This document shows, in pieces, positions 8,652 to 17,876 of a DNA stretch of 64,000 nucleotides. The translations under genes and the position numbers were made by a program. The notes beneath the pieces are model-generated. The model saw nothing but the letters and a program-made list of their open reading frames with translations, searched no databases and was not told where the DNA came from. The stretch is taken from the NCBI GenBank assembly GCA_963817635.1, contig CAWFPR010000025.1:1-64000 (forward strand). The letters are read 5' to 3'. The DNA is from CAWFPR01 sp963817635 (GTDB lineage: Bacteria > Acidobacteriota > Vicinamibacteria > Vicinamibacterales > 2-12-FULL-66-21). Positions within the stretch are counted from its first letter, which is position 1. The number at the start of each line of letters is the position of its first letter.

Positions 8652-9838
8652 CGTTCAGACTCTGGATCCGATGGTGCCGCCGGGAGCTTGGCGGAGCTTG
8701 GCAAAACGTGGCTGGGGGAGACACTAATTGTAGCGCTTGGACAAAAATTGTCAAGATGCCTCGGCGCCCGCGCCGATCGGCTGACGGTTTTGTCCACTGG
8801 CGAGCGGTTCCTCGGTCGGTACACAAACCGGGCGCTGATACCCCAGCCCCGAGGTGCCCGCGACGAGCCCACCGTGACCTGAGCATCGACCAGCATGGAC
8901 GGCGTCACGGCATAGCTCCCACCGAAACCTGCCGTCGGGATGCGGCCAGTGGTTTCGGTCTCGAACGTGTTCATCCTCGCGCCGGCGCGGACGAACGCGC
9001 GGCTGGCGACCTTTCCTTCGGCGCCAATCGCAAAATCGCGGACTTCCCCAGTGAACCCGGCGGTCTTGAGGAGATCCAGATCGGCCGCGACATGCCAGCC
9101 TTCGACCGGTGACACCGCAATCCCGGCCCGCGCCTGCCGTTCGAGGGTCAGGCGGGTGACCGCCCCGGCTGCCGCGAACTTCGGCGCCGTCAGATTCCGG
9201 ATGGTCAGCCCCGCCCTCAGCCGTCCGGCGGTCGCCATCACCCCGAGATCCGCATCGAACTTGTTGGTCGCCTGGCCGACGAGGTCGCCGCTCTTTCCGA
9301 GGATGTCGCCGCGATCCCCGTCCGGCTGGACCTCCGCCGCCGCGACACCCCGCACGAGTTTCAGGGTTGCCCCCACGGCCAGACCCGGCACGATCGACTG
9401 CACCAGCGTGACCCCCGTGTGGTGAGTGACGAGGCTGCTCACCCGCACCTCAGCCACCCCCGTTAGGTTTCGGTTCGCAGGCGTCTCAGCAATAGCCGCC
9501 GTCGGCTGGATCGCGGTCGCGCGGAGACGGTAGTACGAGAGGCTGAGGGCAGGCATCCCGAGGGCGAAGATGAACCCGGATCGGCTGCCGGCTTTCGAGA
9601 CGGACGCGGGAGTGGCCTGGCCGGCCGTGCGATCGACCACGGCGCTGAAATACGCCCCGGACGCGAACCCCGCCGGGTTCCAGTACGCCGCCGAGGCGTC
9701 GTCTGCAACCGCGACGAAGGCCCCGCCCATGCCGGCCGCGCGGGTGCCGACGGCGTCAAAGGTCTGCGCGCCGGCCGGGGCCGCCTGGAAGGCCCCCGTC
9801 AGGGCCAGGAGCGCCCATACTCGAAGCATCCTGTTCAT
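8423..9838 (-). CDS. PorV/TraF-like outer-membrane beta-barrel protein
   Basis: A secreted protein with signal peptide (MNRMLRVWALLALTGAF... ending in AGA-QTF). The signature GTRAAGMGGAFVAVADDASA, then YWNPAG, is typical of PorV/TraF-like FadL-fold barrels in Bacteroidetes, Acidobacteria and Deltaproteobacteria. Alternating beta-strand patterns continue to about 8817 (GWGISARFVY). From there the frame stays open to 8423, crossing the pilB promoter and overlapping pilB in another frame. This tail is Ser/Pro-rich, unlike the protein, so the true end is probably near 8817 with the stop lost to an indel. Start ATG 9838 is chosen for the signal peptide. Function is inferred only as an outer-membrane protein. 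Confidence 0.75.
   Translation of the reverse strand: MNRMLRVWALLALTGAFQAAPAGAQTFDAVGTRAAGMGGAFVAVADDASAAYWNPAGFASGAYFSAVVDRTAGQATPASVSKAGSRSGFIFALGMPALSLSYYRLRATAIQPTAAIAETPANRNLTGVAEVRVSSLVTHHTGVTLVQSIVPGLAVGATLKLVRGVAAAEVQPDGDRGDILGKSGDLVGQATNKFDADLGVMATAGRLRAGLTIRNLTAPKFAAAGAVTRLTLERQARAGIAVSPVEGWHVAADLDLLKTAGFTGEVRDFAIGAEGKVASRAFVRAGARMNTFETETTGRIPTAGFGGSYAVTPSMLVDAQVTVGSSRAPRGWGISARFVYRPRNRSPVDKTVSRSARAPRHLDNFCPSATISVSPSHVLPSSAKLPAAPSDPESERCPSVLVSSCSRKSASLLPNCRKRWPFRRPTAASSDTTSSSLDSSRMRRLPPSSASSTASPRSTSPSSKSTPASSS
8727..8754 (-). promoter_or_regulatory. Sigma-70 promoter of the pilB operon
   Basis: Minus strand TTGACA (8749-8754), 16-nt spacer, TACAAT (8727-8732): near-perfect -35 and -10 boxes. 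The start would be near 8720, about 70 nt before pilB. Its position inside the open frame of the upstream gene suggests that this gene really ends before it. Confidence 0.8.
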
Positions 9839-10027
9839 GAGACTCAGCTTAGCGTACCGTTGCGTCCAGCCGGACCCGCCGTTGAACCCTAACACCCGGT
9901 CAGGAATGGACTTGCGGCGCGCAATCAGGAAACTTCGGTTGCCTGCGAGTCGTATTTAGTAGTGCTGTAGAATCGACTGGTCCCGCCGGTATTTTGCCGT
10001 CGCGGCGACTTCCAAAGCGACATCCAT

Positions 10028-10762
10028 ATGGCCAATACAAGTGTCGAGACCGGGTCGGCCCCTGCTCCGCAGAACCTTCTCGCCCGCTTCATCGGCATCA
10101 TCACGTCGCCGCGCGCGACCTTCGAGTCGGTCGTCGCCCATCCCCGCTGGCTGGGCATGCTCGTACTGACCACGCTGATCGTGGCGGTGTGTACGACACT
10201 GCCCATGACAACCGAGGCCGGCAAGGAGGCCGCACTCGAACAGCAGGTCAAGCAGATGGAGTCGTTCGGTTTCACGGTGAACGATCAGATGTACGCCGGT
10301 CTCCAGAAGCAGATGGCGATCGCGCCCTACACCACCGCCGGCGGCATCATCGTCATGTCGCCGCTCATGGCGGTCATCCTGTCCGCGATCCTGTTCGCGA
10401 TCTTCAACGCGGCGATGGGTGGCACCGGGAGCTTCAAGCAGGTCTTCACCGTCTGGGTGCACGCCTCCGCGATCTCCGCGCTCGGGCAGCTGTTCACCGG
10501 ACCGTTCAACTACTTCCGCGGGGCGATGTCGAGCGCGACCAACCTCGCCGTCCTGCTGCCGATGCTTCCCGAGGGGTCGTTCTTCGCGAAGCTGGCCGGG
10601 ATGATCGACTTGTTCGCGATCTGGTGGGTGGTCGTGCTGTCGATGGGGCTCGCGGTGCTCTACCGCCGCAGGACCCAGCCGATCGCGATCGCGCTGTTTT
10701 CCGTCTACGCCGTCATCGCCCTGGCTGTGGCGGCCTTCATGAGCCGCGGGGGCACACATTGA
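10028..10762 (+). CDS. Yip1-family membrane protein
   Basis: 244-aa integral membrane protein with about five hydrophobic segments (around 42-60, 105-140, 150-165, 190-215, 220-240) and the opening pattern LLARFIGIITSPRATFESV that marks bacterial Yip1/DUF1282 proteins. The molecular role of bacterial members is not established. Its TGA overlaps the TTG start of the adaptor gene (TTGA), so it is the first gene of a four-gene operon encoding a probable efflux or lipid-export complex. Confidence 0.8.
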   Translation: MANTSVETGSAPAPQNLLARFIGIITSPRATFESVVAHPRWLGMLVLTTLIVAVCTTLPMTTEAGKEAALEQQVKQMESFGFTVNDQMYAGLQKQMAIAPYTTAGGIIVMSPLMAVILSAILFAIFNAAMGGTGSFKQVFTVWVHASAISALGQLFTGPFNYFRGAMSSATNLAVLLPMLPEGSFFAKLAGMIDLFAIWWVVVLSMGLAVLYRRRTQPIAIALFSVYAVIALAVAAFMSRGGTH

Positions 10763-12114
10763 GTCGGAACCGGAAGATTCTCATTGGTCTCGTGATCGTG
10801 CTGGCGCTCGGCGCGATCGCGTTCGCCAACATCAAGTTCAAGCGCGACAGCGGCGTCACCGTCAACACCGAGACGATCAAGAAGCGGCGGCTCGAGGCGA
10901 TCGTGTCCGCGTCGGGCAAGATCCAGCCGAAGCGCGACGTCAACATCAGCGCCGACACGATGGGCCGGGTGACCGATCTCGGGGTCCGCGAGGGCGACCG
11001 CGTCGAGAAGGGCCAGTTCCTCCTGCAGATCGACCCGCGCAACCTGCGCACCGCGGTCCAGCGGACCGAGGCGTCGCTCGCCGCCGCGCGCTCGACGATG
11101 CAGCAGCTTCAGCTCGCGCTCGAAAGCTCGCGCACCGCGCTCAAGCAGGCCGAGGAAAACTACAAGCGGCAGCAGGAGCTCTGGAAGGGCGGGCTGACGA
11201 CGCGCGAGACGCTCGAGCGCACCGAGAACGATCTGAAGATGCGCCAGGCGGACCTGAACTCGCAGGAGCAGAACGTCAAGACCCAGGTCCTCCGCATGCA
11301 GCAGGAGAGCGCAACAGCCGAGAGCGCGCGGTTCGACCTGAGCAAGGTCCGCATCGAATCCCCCATCGCCGGCATCGTCACCCGCCGGAACATCGAGGAG
11401 GGGGAAACGGTCGTCATCGGGACGATGAACAATGCCGGAACCGTGCTGCTGACGATTGCCGACATGTCGGTCATCCAGGCTGAAGTCGAGGTGGACGAAA
11501 CCGACATCCCGGCGCTGTCGATGGGACAGCCGGCCAAGGTCACCATTGACGCCATGCCGGGGCAGACGTTCACCGGCACGGTGACCGAAATCGGCAACAG
11601 CCCCATCACTGCGACCGGCCAGACCGCGAGCACGCAGGCGACGAATTTCAAGGTCGTCGTCACGCTCGACAAGGAGATTGCCGAGGTGCGCCCCGGCTTC
11701 ACCTGCACGGCCGAGATCACGACCGCAGTCCGCGACAACGCCGTCGCCGTGCCGATCCAGGCGACGACGGTGCGCGAAGTGATCGTCGACGAGAAGGGGG
11801 ACATCGTCCGCCCGAAAGAAGGCGACAAGGCGAAACGCCGGCCCACCGCGGCGGCGGCAACTGCCGACCTGCCGGCCGGGCAGAGCCGGAAGGAACTCGA
11901 AGGGGTGTTCGTCGCGAAGGACGGCAAGGCGATCTTCACCCCGATCAAGACGGGCATCGCCGGCGACAAGTACTTCGAGGTGCTGAACGGGCTGAAGGAC
12001 GGCGACGCGGTGATCATCGGCCCGTTCGCGTCGGTTCGCGAGCTGGCCGACGGCGCGGCGGTGAAGGTCGAGGCCGCGACCGGGGCCGCCGCAGGAGCTG
12101 CGAACAAGTCGTGA
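10759..12114 (+). CDS. Periplasmic adaptor (membrane fusion) protein, MacA/HlyD-like
   Basis: 451-aa adaptor with one N-terminal membrane anchor (KILIGLVIVLALGAIAF), a first lipoyl half (VSASGKIQPKRDV), a long alpha-helical hairpin (about 95-200), a second lipoyl half (RIESPIAGIVTRRNIEEGE) and beta-barrel and membrane-proximal domains. It would bridge the FtsX-type permeases encoded next and an outer-membrane channel. Start is TTG at 10759, overlapping the previous stop; its own stop overlaps the GTG of the next gene. A low-complexity Ala/Pro insert lies near residues 355-375. Confidence 0.88.
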   Translation: MSRNRKILIGLVIVLALGAIAFANIKFKRDSGVTVNTETIKKRRLEAIVSASGKIQPKRDVNISADTMGRVTDLGVREGDRVEKGQFLLQIDPRNLRTAVQRTEASLAAARSTMQQLQLALESSRTALKQAEENYKRQQELWKGGLTTRETLERTENDLKMRQADLNSQEQNVKTQVLRMQQESATAESARFDLSKVRIESPIAGIVTRRNIEEGETVVIGTMNNAGTVLLTIADMSVIQAEVEVDETDIPALSMGQPAKVTIDAMPGQTFTGTVTEIGNSPITATGQTASTQATNFKVVVTLDKEIAEVRPGFTCTAEITTAVRDNAVAVPIQATTVREVIVDEKGDIVRPKEGDKAKRRPTAAAATADLPAGQSRKELEGVFVAKDGKAIFTPIKTGIAGDKYFEVLNGLKDGDAVIIGPFASVRELADGAAVKVEAATGAAAGAANKS

Positions 12115-13334
12115 ACCAGTTCATCGAGGCTGCGGCCATCGCGCTCAACTCGATCTGGACGAACAAGCTGAGGTCGTTCCTGACGGTCCTCGGCAATATC
12201 GTCGCGGTCACGTCGATCATCGCGGTCGTGTCGCTCGTGCAGGGCATGAACGCGTACGTGACCGACGTCATCGTCTCCGATGTTGGCGCGGACAACTTCA
12301 CGATCCAGCGCACGCCGGTCGTCCGCACCGAGGAAGACGAAGAGCGCATCCGCAACTTCCCGCGCGTCACGCTGGACGACGCGTCGGCGATCCGGCGGTA
12401 CAGCGACAAGATCGGCGCTGTGGCCGCGCAGGCCGGCGGCTCCGCGCGGATCACCTACGGCAACGAGTCGCTCGAGTCGGTCAGCCTCCAGGCAGTCAGC
12501 CGCGACTATGTGTATTTCTCGACCTACGACGTCGAGCGCGGGCGCCTGATCAGCCCGGCCGAGATCGCGCGGAGCCGGCCGCTGACCGTCCTCGGCTGGC
12601 AGACGGCCGACCGGCTGTTCGGACCGGCCGACCCGATCGACAAGATCATCAAGATCGGCAGTCTGCACTTCCGCGTCGTCGGCGTCAGCGAGAAGAAGGG
12701 CTCGGCGTTCGGCCAGTCGCAGGACGAATTCGCGATCATTCCGCTCGGCGTCTTCCAGAAGATGTTCGGCTCGCGCCAGAGCCTTCAGCTGCTCGTCAAA
12801 CCCCGGTCGCCTGACCTGGTCAAGGCGGCGATGGACGAGGCGACCGTGGCGTTGCGCATCGAGCGCCGGCTGCGGCCGAAGCAGGAAGACAACTGGGGCA
12901 TGTTCACGTCCGACACGCTCCTTGGGATCTACGAGCAGGCGACGAAGGGGCTCTTCGCCGTGCTGATCGGCATTGTCGCCCTGTCGCTGGTCGTCGGGGG
13001 GATCGTCATCATGAACATCATGCTGATGGTCGTCAGCGAACGGACCCGTGAAATCGGCCTCAGAAAGGCGCTGGGAGCGCGGCGCCGCGACATCGTCTGG
13101 CAGATCCTGACCGAGTCGGTGACACTGTCGACCTTCGGCGGCATGGTCGGCACCGGCCTCGGGTTCCTGCTGGCGCTCGCGATTGCGAAGGTCTCGCCGC
13201 TGCCCGCGGCGGTGCAGCTCTGGTCCGTCGCGCTGGGACTCGGCATCACCGCACTGGTCGGCCTGTTCTTCGGGCTGTATCCGGCGATGCGCGCGGCGGC
13301 CCTGGACCCGATCGAAGCCCTCAGGCGCGAGTAG
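12111..13334 (+). CDS. MacB/FtsX-type ABC transporter permease, first copy
   Basis: 407 aa, GTG start overlapping the adaptor stop (GTGA). It has the MacB permease fold: one N-terminal membrane helix (NKLRSFLTVLGNIVAVTSII), a large periplasmic MacB_PCD domain (about 45-270), then three C-terminal helices with the conserved cytoplasmic segment SERTREIGLRKALGARRRDI. No nucleotide-binding domain is fused, and none is encoded nearby. Probably works as a heterodimer with the next gene product. Confidence 0.88.
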   Translation: MNQFIEAAAIALNSIWTNKLRSFLTVLGNIVAVTSIIAVVSLVQGMNAYVTDVIVSDVGADNFTIQRTPVVRTEEDEERIRNFPRVTLDDASAIRRYSDKIGAVAAQAGGSARITYGNESLESVSLQAVSRDYVYFSTYDVERGRLISPAEIARSRPLTVLGWQTADRLFGPADPIDKIIKIGSLHFRVVGVSEKKGSAFGQSQDEFAIIPLGVFQKMFGSRQSLQLLVKPRSPDLVKAAMDEATVALRIERRLRPKQEDNWGMFTSDTLLGIYEQATKGLFAVLIGIVALSLVVGGIVIMNIMLMVVSERTREIGLRKALGARRRDIVWQILTESVTLSTFGGMVGTGLGFLLALAIAKVSPLPAAVQLWSVALGLGITALVGLFFGLYPAMRAAALDPIEALRRE

Positions 13335-13406
13335 CGCCGAGCGCAGGTGGGATGGCGGCGCGCGTGGCGCCGTCGTCAAGTCGTCGCAATCATGCGGGAG
13401 TGAGCA

Positions 13407-14717
13407 TTGGCCGTCTTCCGAGCGGGCCTGCTGGCCGAAATCGTCGCCATGTCGTTCGACACGCTGCGCTCCAACAAGATGCGCTCGGCGTTGACGGTGC
13501 TCGGCGTGGTCATCGGCATCACCTCGATCGTCGGGATGACCTCGCTCATCCGGGGGTTCAGCGACGGGCTCGCGGAGTCCGTGCGGCAGGCCGGCGCCAA
13601 TACCATCTACGTGCAGAAGTTCGGCCTCCTGAGCCTGTCGTCCGGGAAGAGCTTTGTTGACGTGCTGAAACGGCCGAACCTCACGATCGATGACGCACGC
13701 GCCATCGCCCGCGACGCACCGTCGGTCGGCATCGTGGACATCTGGCTCGGTGCGATGGGCGGAAACAGCCGGTCGCGGGTCTATTACAAGAGCCAGCGCA
13801 CGAAACAGCTTGCGGTGCTCGGGGCGACCGAGAACTTCGCCGCTGTCAACTTCGCGAAACTCGCGATAGGGCGGTTCTTCGTCGGCGGCGAAGTCGACCA
13901 TCGCCGGCAGGTCGTCGTTCTGGGCGACACCGCCTATCAATCGCTCTTCCCCAACGTCGATCCGTTGGGCAAGAAGGTCCGCATCGGCGCCAATGAGTTC
14001 ACCGTCATCGGCGTCCTGGACAAGCGCCCGTCCGTCGGAATCGGAGGGGGACAGGACGACCTGGTCATCATCCCGTACACCACGCACGAGAAGTTCTACG
14101 GCAAGGTCGGCGGCGGACGCGTGCGCGTGAACGGCGCGGTCGTCAACGAGTCGTCGTTCAGGAGCGGCATGATCGCCCTCGTCGTCCGGCCGGACGCGAA
14201 GCGCGAGGACGCCATGCTGGAAGTGGAGACGATCCTGCGCATCCGGCACAGCCTGAAGCTCGATCAGCCGGACGATTTCGATCTGGTCACGGGCGACGCG
14301 ATCATCAAGGCGTTCGAGCAGATCACGAAGGCCGTGTACCTGGCGCTTGTCGTGATTTCGTCGATCGCGCTGATGGTCGGGGGGATCGGCGTCATGGCGA
14401 TCATGATGATCTCGGTGACCGAGCGGACGCGCGAGATCGGCGTACGCAAGGCGCTCGGGGCTCGCCGGCGCGAAATCCTCTGGCAGTTCCTGATCGAGGC
14501 GGCGTTCCTCACGTCGCTCGGCGGACTCCTCGGCATCCTCTGCGGCAGCGGCATCGGCCTGCTCGTGCACTGGCTGTCCGGCTTCCCGGTCTCGCTCCCG
14601 TGGTGGTCCTTTGCCCTGGGCATCGGCTTCTCCGCGAGCGTCGGCATCTTCTTCGGCCTCTTCCCCGCCATCAAGGCCTCGCGGCTCGATCCGATCGAAG
14701 CGCTGCGGTACGAGTAG
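13407..14717 (+). CDS. MacB/FtsX-type ABC transporter permease, second copy
   Basis: 436-aa paralogue of the preceding permease: N-terminal helix (NKMRSALTVLGVVIGITSIV), periplasmic domain with an insertion (about 205-240) absent from its partner, and the motif TERTREIGVRKALGARRREI before the last helices. TTG start at 13407 is preceded by GGGAG at good distance. It is 72 nt downstream of the first permease. The pair plus adaptor resembles MacAB-type efflux or lipoprotein export, but the ATPase must come from elsewhere. Confidence 0.87.
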   Translation: MAVFRAGLLAEIVAMSFDTLRSNKMRSALTVLGVVIGITSIVGMTSLIRGFSDGLAESVRQAGANTIYVQKFGLLSLSSGKSFVDVLKRPNLTIDDARAIARDAPSVGIVDIWLGAMGGNSRSRVYYKSQRTKQLAVLGATENFAAVNFAKLAIGRFFVGGEVDHRRQVVVLGDTAYQSLFPNVDPLGKKVRIGANEFTVIGVLDKRPSVGIGGGQDDLVIIPYTTHEKFYGKVGGGRVRVNGAVVNESSFRSGMIALVVRPDAKREDAMLEVETILRIRHSLKLDQPDDFDLVTGDAIIKAFEQITKAVYLALVVISSIALMVGGIGVMAIMMISVTERTREIGVRKALGARRREILWQFLIEAAFLTSLGGLLGILCGSGIGLLVHWLSGFPVSLPWWSFALGIGFSASVGIFFGLFPAIKASRLDPIEALRYE

Positions 14718-14718
14718 C

Positions 14719-15145
14719 AGCGACAGCCACCCTCGCGCGGCCTTCGGTGCCTCCTCACAGGAGGGACGGAGCGACGGAGACAGGGAGGGTGGGCCGGGCG
14801 TGTCGTCCGCAGCGGGGCACGCCTCGGCGACAGCCACGGTCGAACGGTCTTCGCTCGGGGCACAGTCCGGCGACAGCCGCCCTCGCGCGGCCTTCGGGGC
14901 CTGCCTCACAGGAGAAACGGAGGGACGGAGACACGGAGGGTGGGCCGGGTGTGTCGTCCGCAGCGGGGCACGCCTCGGCGACAGCCACGGTCGAACGGTC
15001 TTCGCTCGGGCACAGCTGGCAACAGCCGCCCTCGCGCGGCCGTCGGGGTCTGCCTCACAGGACATACGGAGGGACGGAGACACGGAGGGTCGGCAGGGTG
15101 TGTCGTCCGCGGCGGGGCACGCCCGGGCGACAGCTCGCTGCGATC
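14719..15145 (+). repeat. Tandem repeat, about 150 bp x 3
   Basis: Three consecutive diverged copies, each containing CCTCGCGCGGCC, CGGAGGGACGGAGACACGGA and GCAGCGGGGCACGCC. The first element recurs at 14731, 14881 and 15030, giving a period of 149-150 bp. The array fills the spacer after the second permease gene; it has no convincing coding frame. Confidence 0.85.
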
Positions 15146-15285
15146 GCCCCACACCAGCACTTTGTGCCGGACGACGTGTATCTGATCCATCCTGAGCCTC
15201 CTCCAGCGAACCCCGGATCCCACGAGCCGGCAAGTCCGCATCAGACCCTCAGGTGGTCTACTTTCTGAGCGGCGTGACCGTGGCG

Positions 15286-15370
15286 GTCGCCGGCGTGTGC
15301 CCCGCTGCGCACCTCACCCCCGGCCCCCCTCCATGTCTCCGTCCCTCCGTTCCTCTTGTGAAGCCAGACA
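15286..15370 (-). repeat. Inverted partial copy of the 150-bp repeat
   Basis: On the minus strand this segment reads as part of the 150-bp unit (CACAAGAGGAACGGAGGGAC, then GACGGAGACATGGAGG and GCAGCGGGGCAC). It faces the tandem array across about 140 bp, so the spacer before the EF-G paralogue can form a large hairpin. Confidence 0.7.
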
Positions 15371-15498
15371 CGACGGCAGCGTGACAGTGGCTGGTCGCCC
15401 GACTTGCGACCAGTCGGGGGGTCGAATAGGATCCACTCAGAAGCCTATCGACTCTTTGAGATCCCCCTGACCCGGAGACCCGTAGGAGGGTACCCGCC

Positions 15499-17595
15499 AT
15501 GAAGGTCTATGACGCACAAAGCATAAGAAATGTCGCCCTGGTCGGTCATAGCGGCGCCGGCAAGACACAGCTGCTTTCCGCCCTGCTGTTCGATGCCGGC
15601 GCCGTCAACCGACTGGGTCGCGTGGACGACGGCACCACGGTGACCGATTACGACGAAGAAGAAATCGCCCGCAAGCACACCTTGGGTTCCAGCCTCGCCT
15701 ACGCCGAGTGGAACAAGCACAAAATCAACTTCATCGACACGCCCGGCATGGCGAACTTCCTGAGCGACGCCCGGGCAGCGCTTCGCGTGGCGGACACGGC
15801 GCTGATCGTCGTCGATGCGGTCGCGGGGGTTGAGGTCTCAACCGAGAAAATCTGGACCGTCGCCGAAGAGCTCGGGGTTCCTCGGCTCGTCGTGCTGAAC
15901 CGCATGGATCGGGAGCGCGCGAGCCTCGACCGATCGCTCGAGTCGCTGCGCACGGTCTTCGGACGCACCGCCGTGCCCATCCAGCTGCCAATCGGCGAAG
16001 AGAAGAGATTCCGCGGCGTCGTCGACCTCGTGTCGATGAAGGCGTGGACCTTCGCGACCGACGAGAGCGGCAATCCAACCGAGGCCGAGATTCCCGCCGA
16101 GATCCAGGGCGCGGCGCAAACCGCGCGCGAGGCGCTGATCGAAATGGTCGCCGAGGCCGACGACGCGCTGATGGAGAAATTCTTCGACGCCGGCACGCTG
16201 ACCCAGGACGAGCTGGTCGGCGGGCTCAAGCGGGGCGTCGGCGCCGGACGCATCTTCCCGATCGTGTGCGCCTCGGCCACCACGAACACGGGAATCCAGC
16301 CGCTCCTCGATGCCATCGTGGCGTACGTGCCGTCACCGGCCGAGCGGCCATTGTCGGCGAAGAGCAAGACCGGTGAGGACACGGCCGTGACGGCCAGCGA
16401 CAGCGGGCCGACCGCGGCCTTCGTCTGGAAGACGGTCGCCGACCCGTTCGCCGGCCGCATCACCATGTTCAGGGTCGTCAGCGGCTCGGTGAAGTCCGAT
16501 TCCACCCTGCACAACGTCACGAAAGACACGCCGGAGCGCGTCGGCGCAGTGGTGCTGCTGCAGGGCAAGGCCCAGACCGCGGTCCCGGAGATCAAGGCCG
16601 GCGACATCGGCGCCGTGGCCAAGCTGAAGGAGACGCAGACGAGCGATCTCATCGCCGACAAGTCCGTCGGCTTCGCACTGCCCGCCATCAAGTTCCCGGA
16701 CCCGGTCATCTCGTACGCGATCGAGCCGAAGAGCCGCGGCGACGAGGAGAAAATCAGCACGGCGCTCCACCGGCTGTTCGAGGAAGACCCGACGATCAAC
16801 TACACACGCGACGCCCAGACGAAGGAACTGCTGCTCGCCGGGCAGGGACAGTCGCACATCGAGGTCACGGTCGCCAAGCTGAAGCGCCGCTTCGGCGTCG
16901 AAGTGAACCTGAAGCTGCCGCGCATTCCCTACCGCGAGACCATCACGGCATCGACCGACGCGCACGGCCGCCACAAGAAGCAGACCGGCGGCCACGGCCA
17001 GTTCGGCGACTGCAAGGTGAAGTTCGACCCGCTGCCGCGCGGCAGCGACTTCGAGTTCGTTGTCGACATCTTCGGCGGCTCGATCCCGCGGCAGTACATA
17101 CCCGCGATTGAGAAAGGGATCCAGGACGCGCGGCTGCGGGGCTTCCTCGCGGGCTACCCGATGGTGGACTTCCGCGCGACGGTGTACGACGGTTCGTTCC
17201 ACGCGGTCGATTCGAACGAGCTGTCCTTCAAGATGGCCGGGTCGCTCGCGTTCAAGGACGGCATGTCGCGGGCCAGGCCGACGCTGCTGGAGCCGGTGAT
17301 GGACGTCGAGGTCTACGCACCCAGCGACTACGCGGGGGACCTGATGGGCGATCTGAACAGCCGCCGCGGCCGCATCGGCGGCATGGACACGCGCGGCACG
17401 TCCACGATCATCCGCGCGAAGGCGCCGATGTCAGAGATGCTCACCTACGAGCAGCACCTCACGTCCGCCACCGGCGGCCGCGGCTCGTACCACATGGAGT
17501 TCTCGCACTACGAAGAGGTGCCGAGCCACCTGCACGGCAAGATCATTGCCGCCTCCAAGGCCGAGCGCGGCCACGAGGAGGAGGAGGAGGCGTAA
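15499..17595 (+). CDS. Elongation factor G paralogue (EF-G2 / FusB-like GTPase)
   Basis: 698-aa translational GTPase of the EF-G family, clearly diverged from the fusA product at 34836. G1 is GHSGAGKTQ, G3 is DTPGM rather than DTPGH, and G4 is NRMD rather than NKMD. The switch I motif is degenerate (KHTLGSSLAYAEW). Domains II-V are present, including GGHGQFGDC and NSRRGRIGGM. The C-terminus ends in a run of Glu. Such EF-G2 proteins are common in bacteria that keep a canonical EF-G; roles in ribosome recycling or non-canonical translocation are proposed. Strong ribosome site AGGAGGG upstream of ATG; followed by a hairpin terminator. Confidence 0.88.
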   Translation: MKVYDAQSIRNVALVGHSGAGKTQLLSALLFDAGAVNRLGRVDDGTTVTDYDEEEIARKHTLGSSLAYAEWNKHKINFIDTPGMANFLSDARAALRVADTALIVVDAVAGVEVSTEKIWTVAEELGVPRLVVLNRMDRERASLDRSLESLRTVFGRTAVPIQLPIGEEKRFRGVVDLVSMKAWTFATDESGNPTEAEIPAEIQGAAQTAREALIEMVAEADDALMEKFFDAGTLTQDELVGGLKRGVGAGRIFPIVCASATTNTGIQPLLDAIVAYVPSPAERPLSAKSKTGEDTAVTASDSGPTAAFVWKTVADPFAGRITMFRVVSGSVKSDSTLHNVTKDTPERVGAVVLLQGKAQTAVPEIKAGDIGAVAKLKETQTSDLIADKSVGFALPAIKFPDPVISYAIEPKSRGDEEKISTALHRLFEEDPTINYTRDAQTKELLLAGQGQSHIEVTVAKLKRRFGVEVNLKLPRIPYRETITASTDAHGRHKKQTGGHGQFGDCKVKFDPLPRGSDFEFVVDIFGGSIPRQYIPAIEKGIQDARLRGFLAGYPMVDFRATVYDGSFHAVDSNELSFKMAGSLAFKDGMSRARPTLLEPVMDVEVYAPSDYAGDLMGDLNSRRGRIGGMDTRGTSTIIRAKAPMSEMLTYEQHLTSATGGRGSYHMEFSHYEEVPSHLHGKIIAASKAERGHEEEEEA

Positions 17596-17599
17596 ATCG

Positions 17600-17876
17600 A
17601 CTGCGGATTGCAGATTGCAGATTGCCGATTGACGGATTGCCGATTGACGATTGGCGATTGACGATTGCGTACGATTGGCGATGCGAGAGTTCGGGCGACT
17701 GACGAGGAAAGGCCGGGCTGCTGTGAGGGGAACCCGGCCTTTTCGTCAATCGCTAATCCGTCGATCGCCAATCCCTCAATCGCCAATCCGTCAATCGCCA
17801 ATCCGTCAATCGACAGTCTGCAATCGGCAGTCCTCAATCGGCAGTCTGCAATCTGCAGTCTGCAATCTGCAGGAGC
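17600..17876. repeat. Degenerate heptamer arrays around a terminator
   Basis: 17600-17690 is built from GATTGCA, GATTGCC and GATTGAC heptamers; 17745-17876 has the reverse-complement forms (CAATCGC, CAATCTG, CAATCCG and similar). The two halves are inverted relative to each other, with the hairpin at 17708-17744 between them. No coding frame is supported. Confidence 0.85.
17708..17744. terminator. Bidirectional hairpin terminator between fusA2 and rplQ
   Basis: Arms AAAGGCCGGG and CCCGGCCTTT separated by about 15 nt, with T runs available on either strand. It lies between the two convergent genes and can end both the EF-G paralogue transcript and the ribosomal operon. Confidence 0.8.

Noticed and set aside
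8423..8815. Last 130 residues of the PorV-like frame as real protein
   Set aside because: It crosses the pilB promoter and overlaps pilB in another frame; Ser/Pro-rich and unlike a beta-barrel. Treated as read-through after a lost stop.
11160..15233. 1357-residue open frame on the minus strand
   Set aside because: Antisense to three well-supported genes; Arg/Asp/His-rich composition typical of shadow frames in high-GC DNA. The same holds for the long plus-strand frames over fusA (34740-37238) and pilB (7167-8882).
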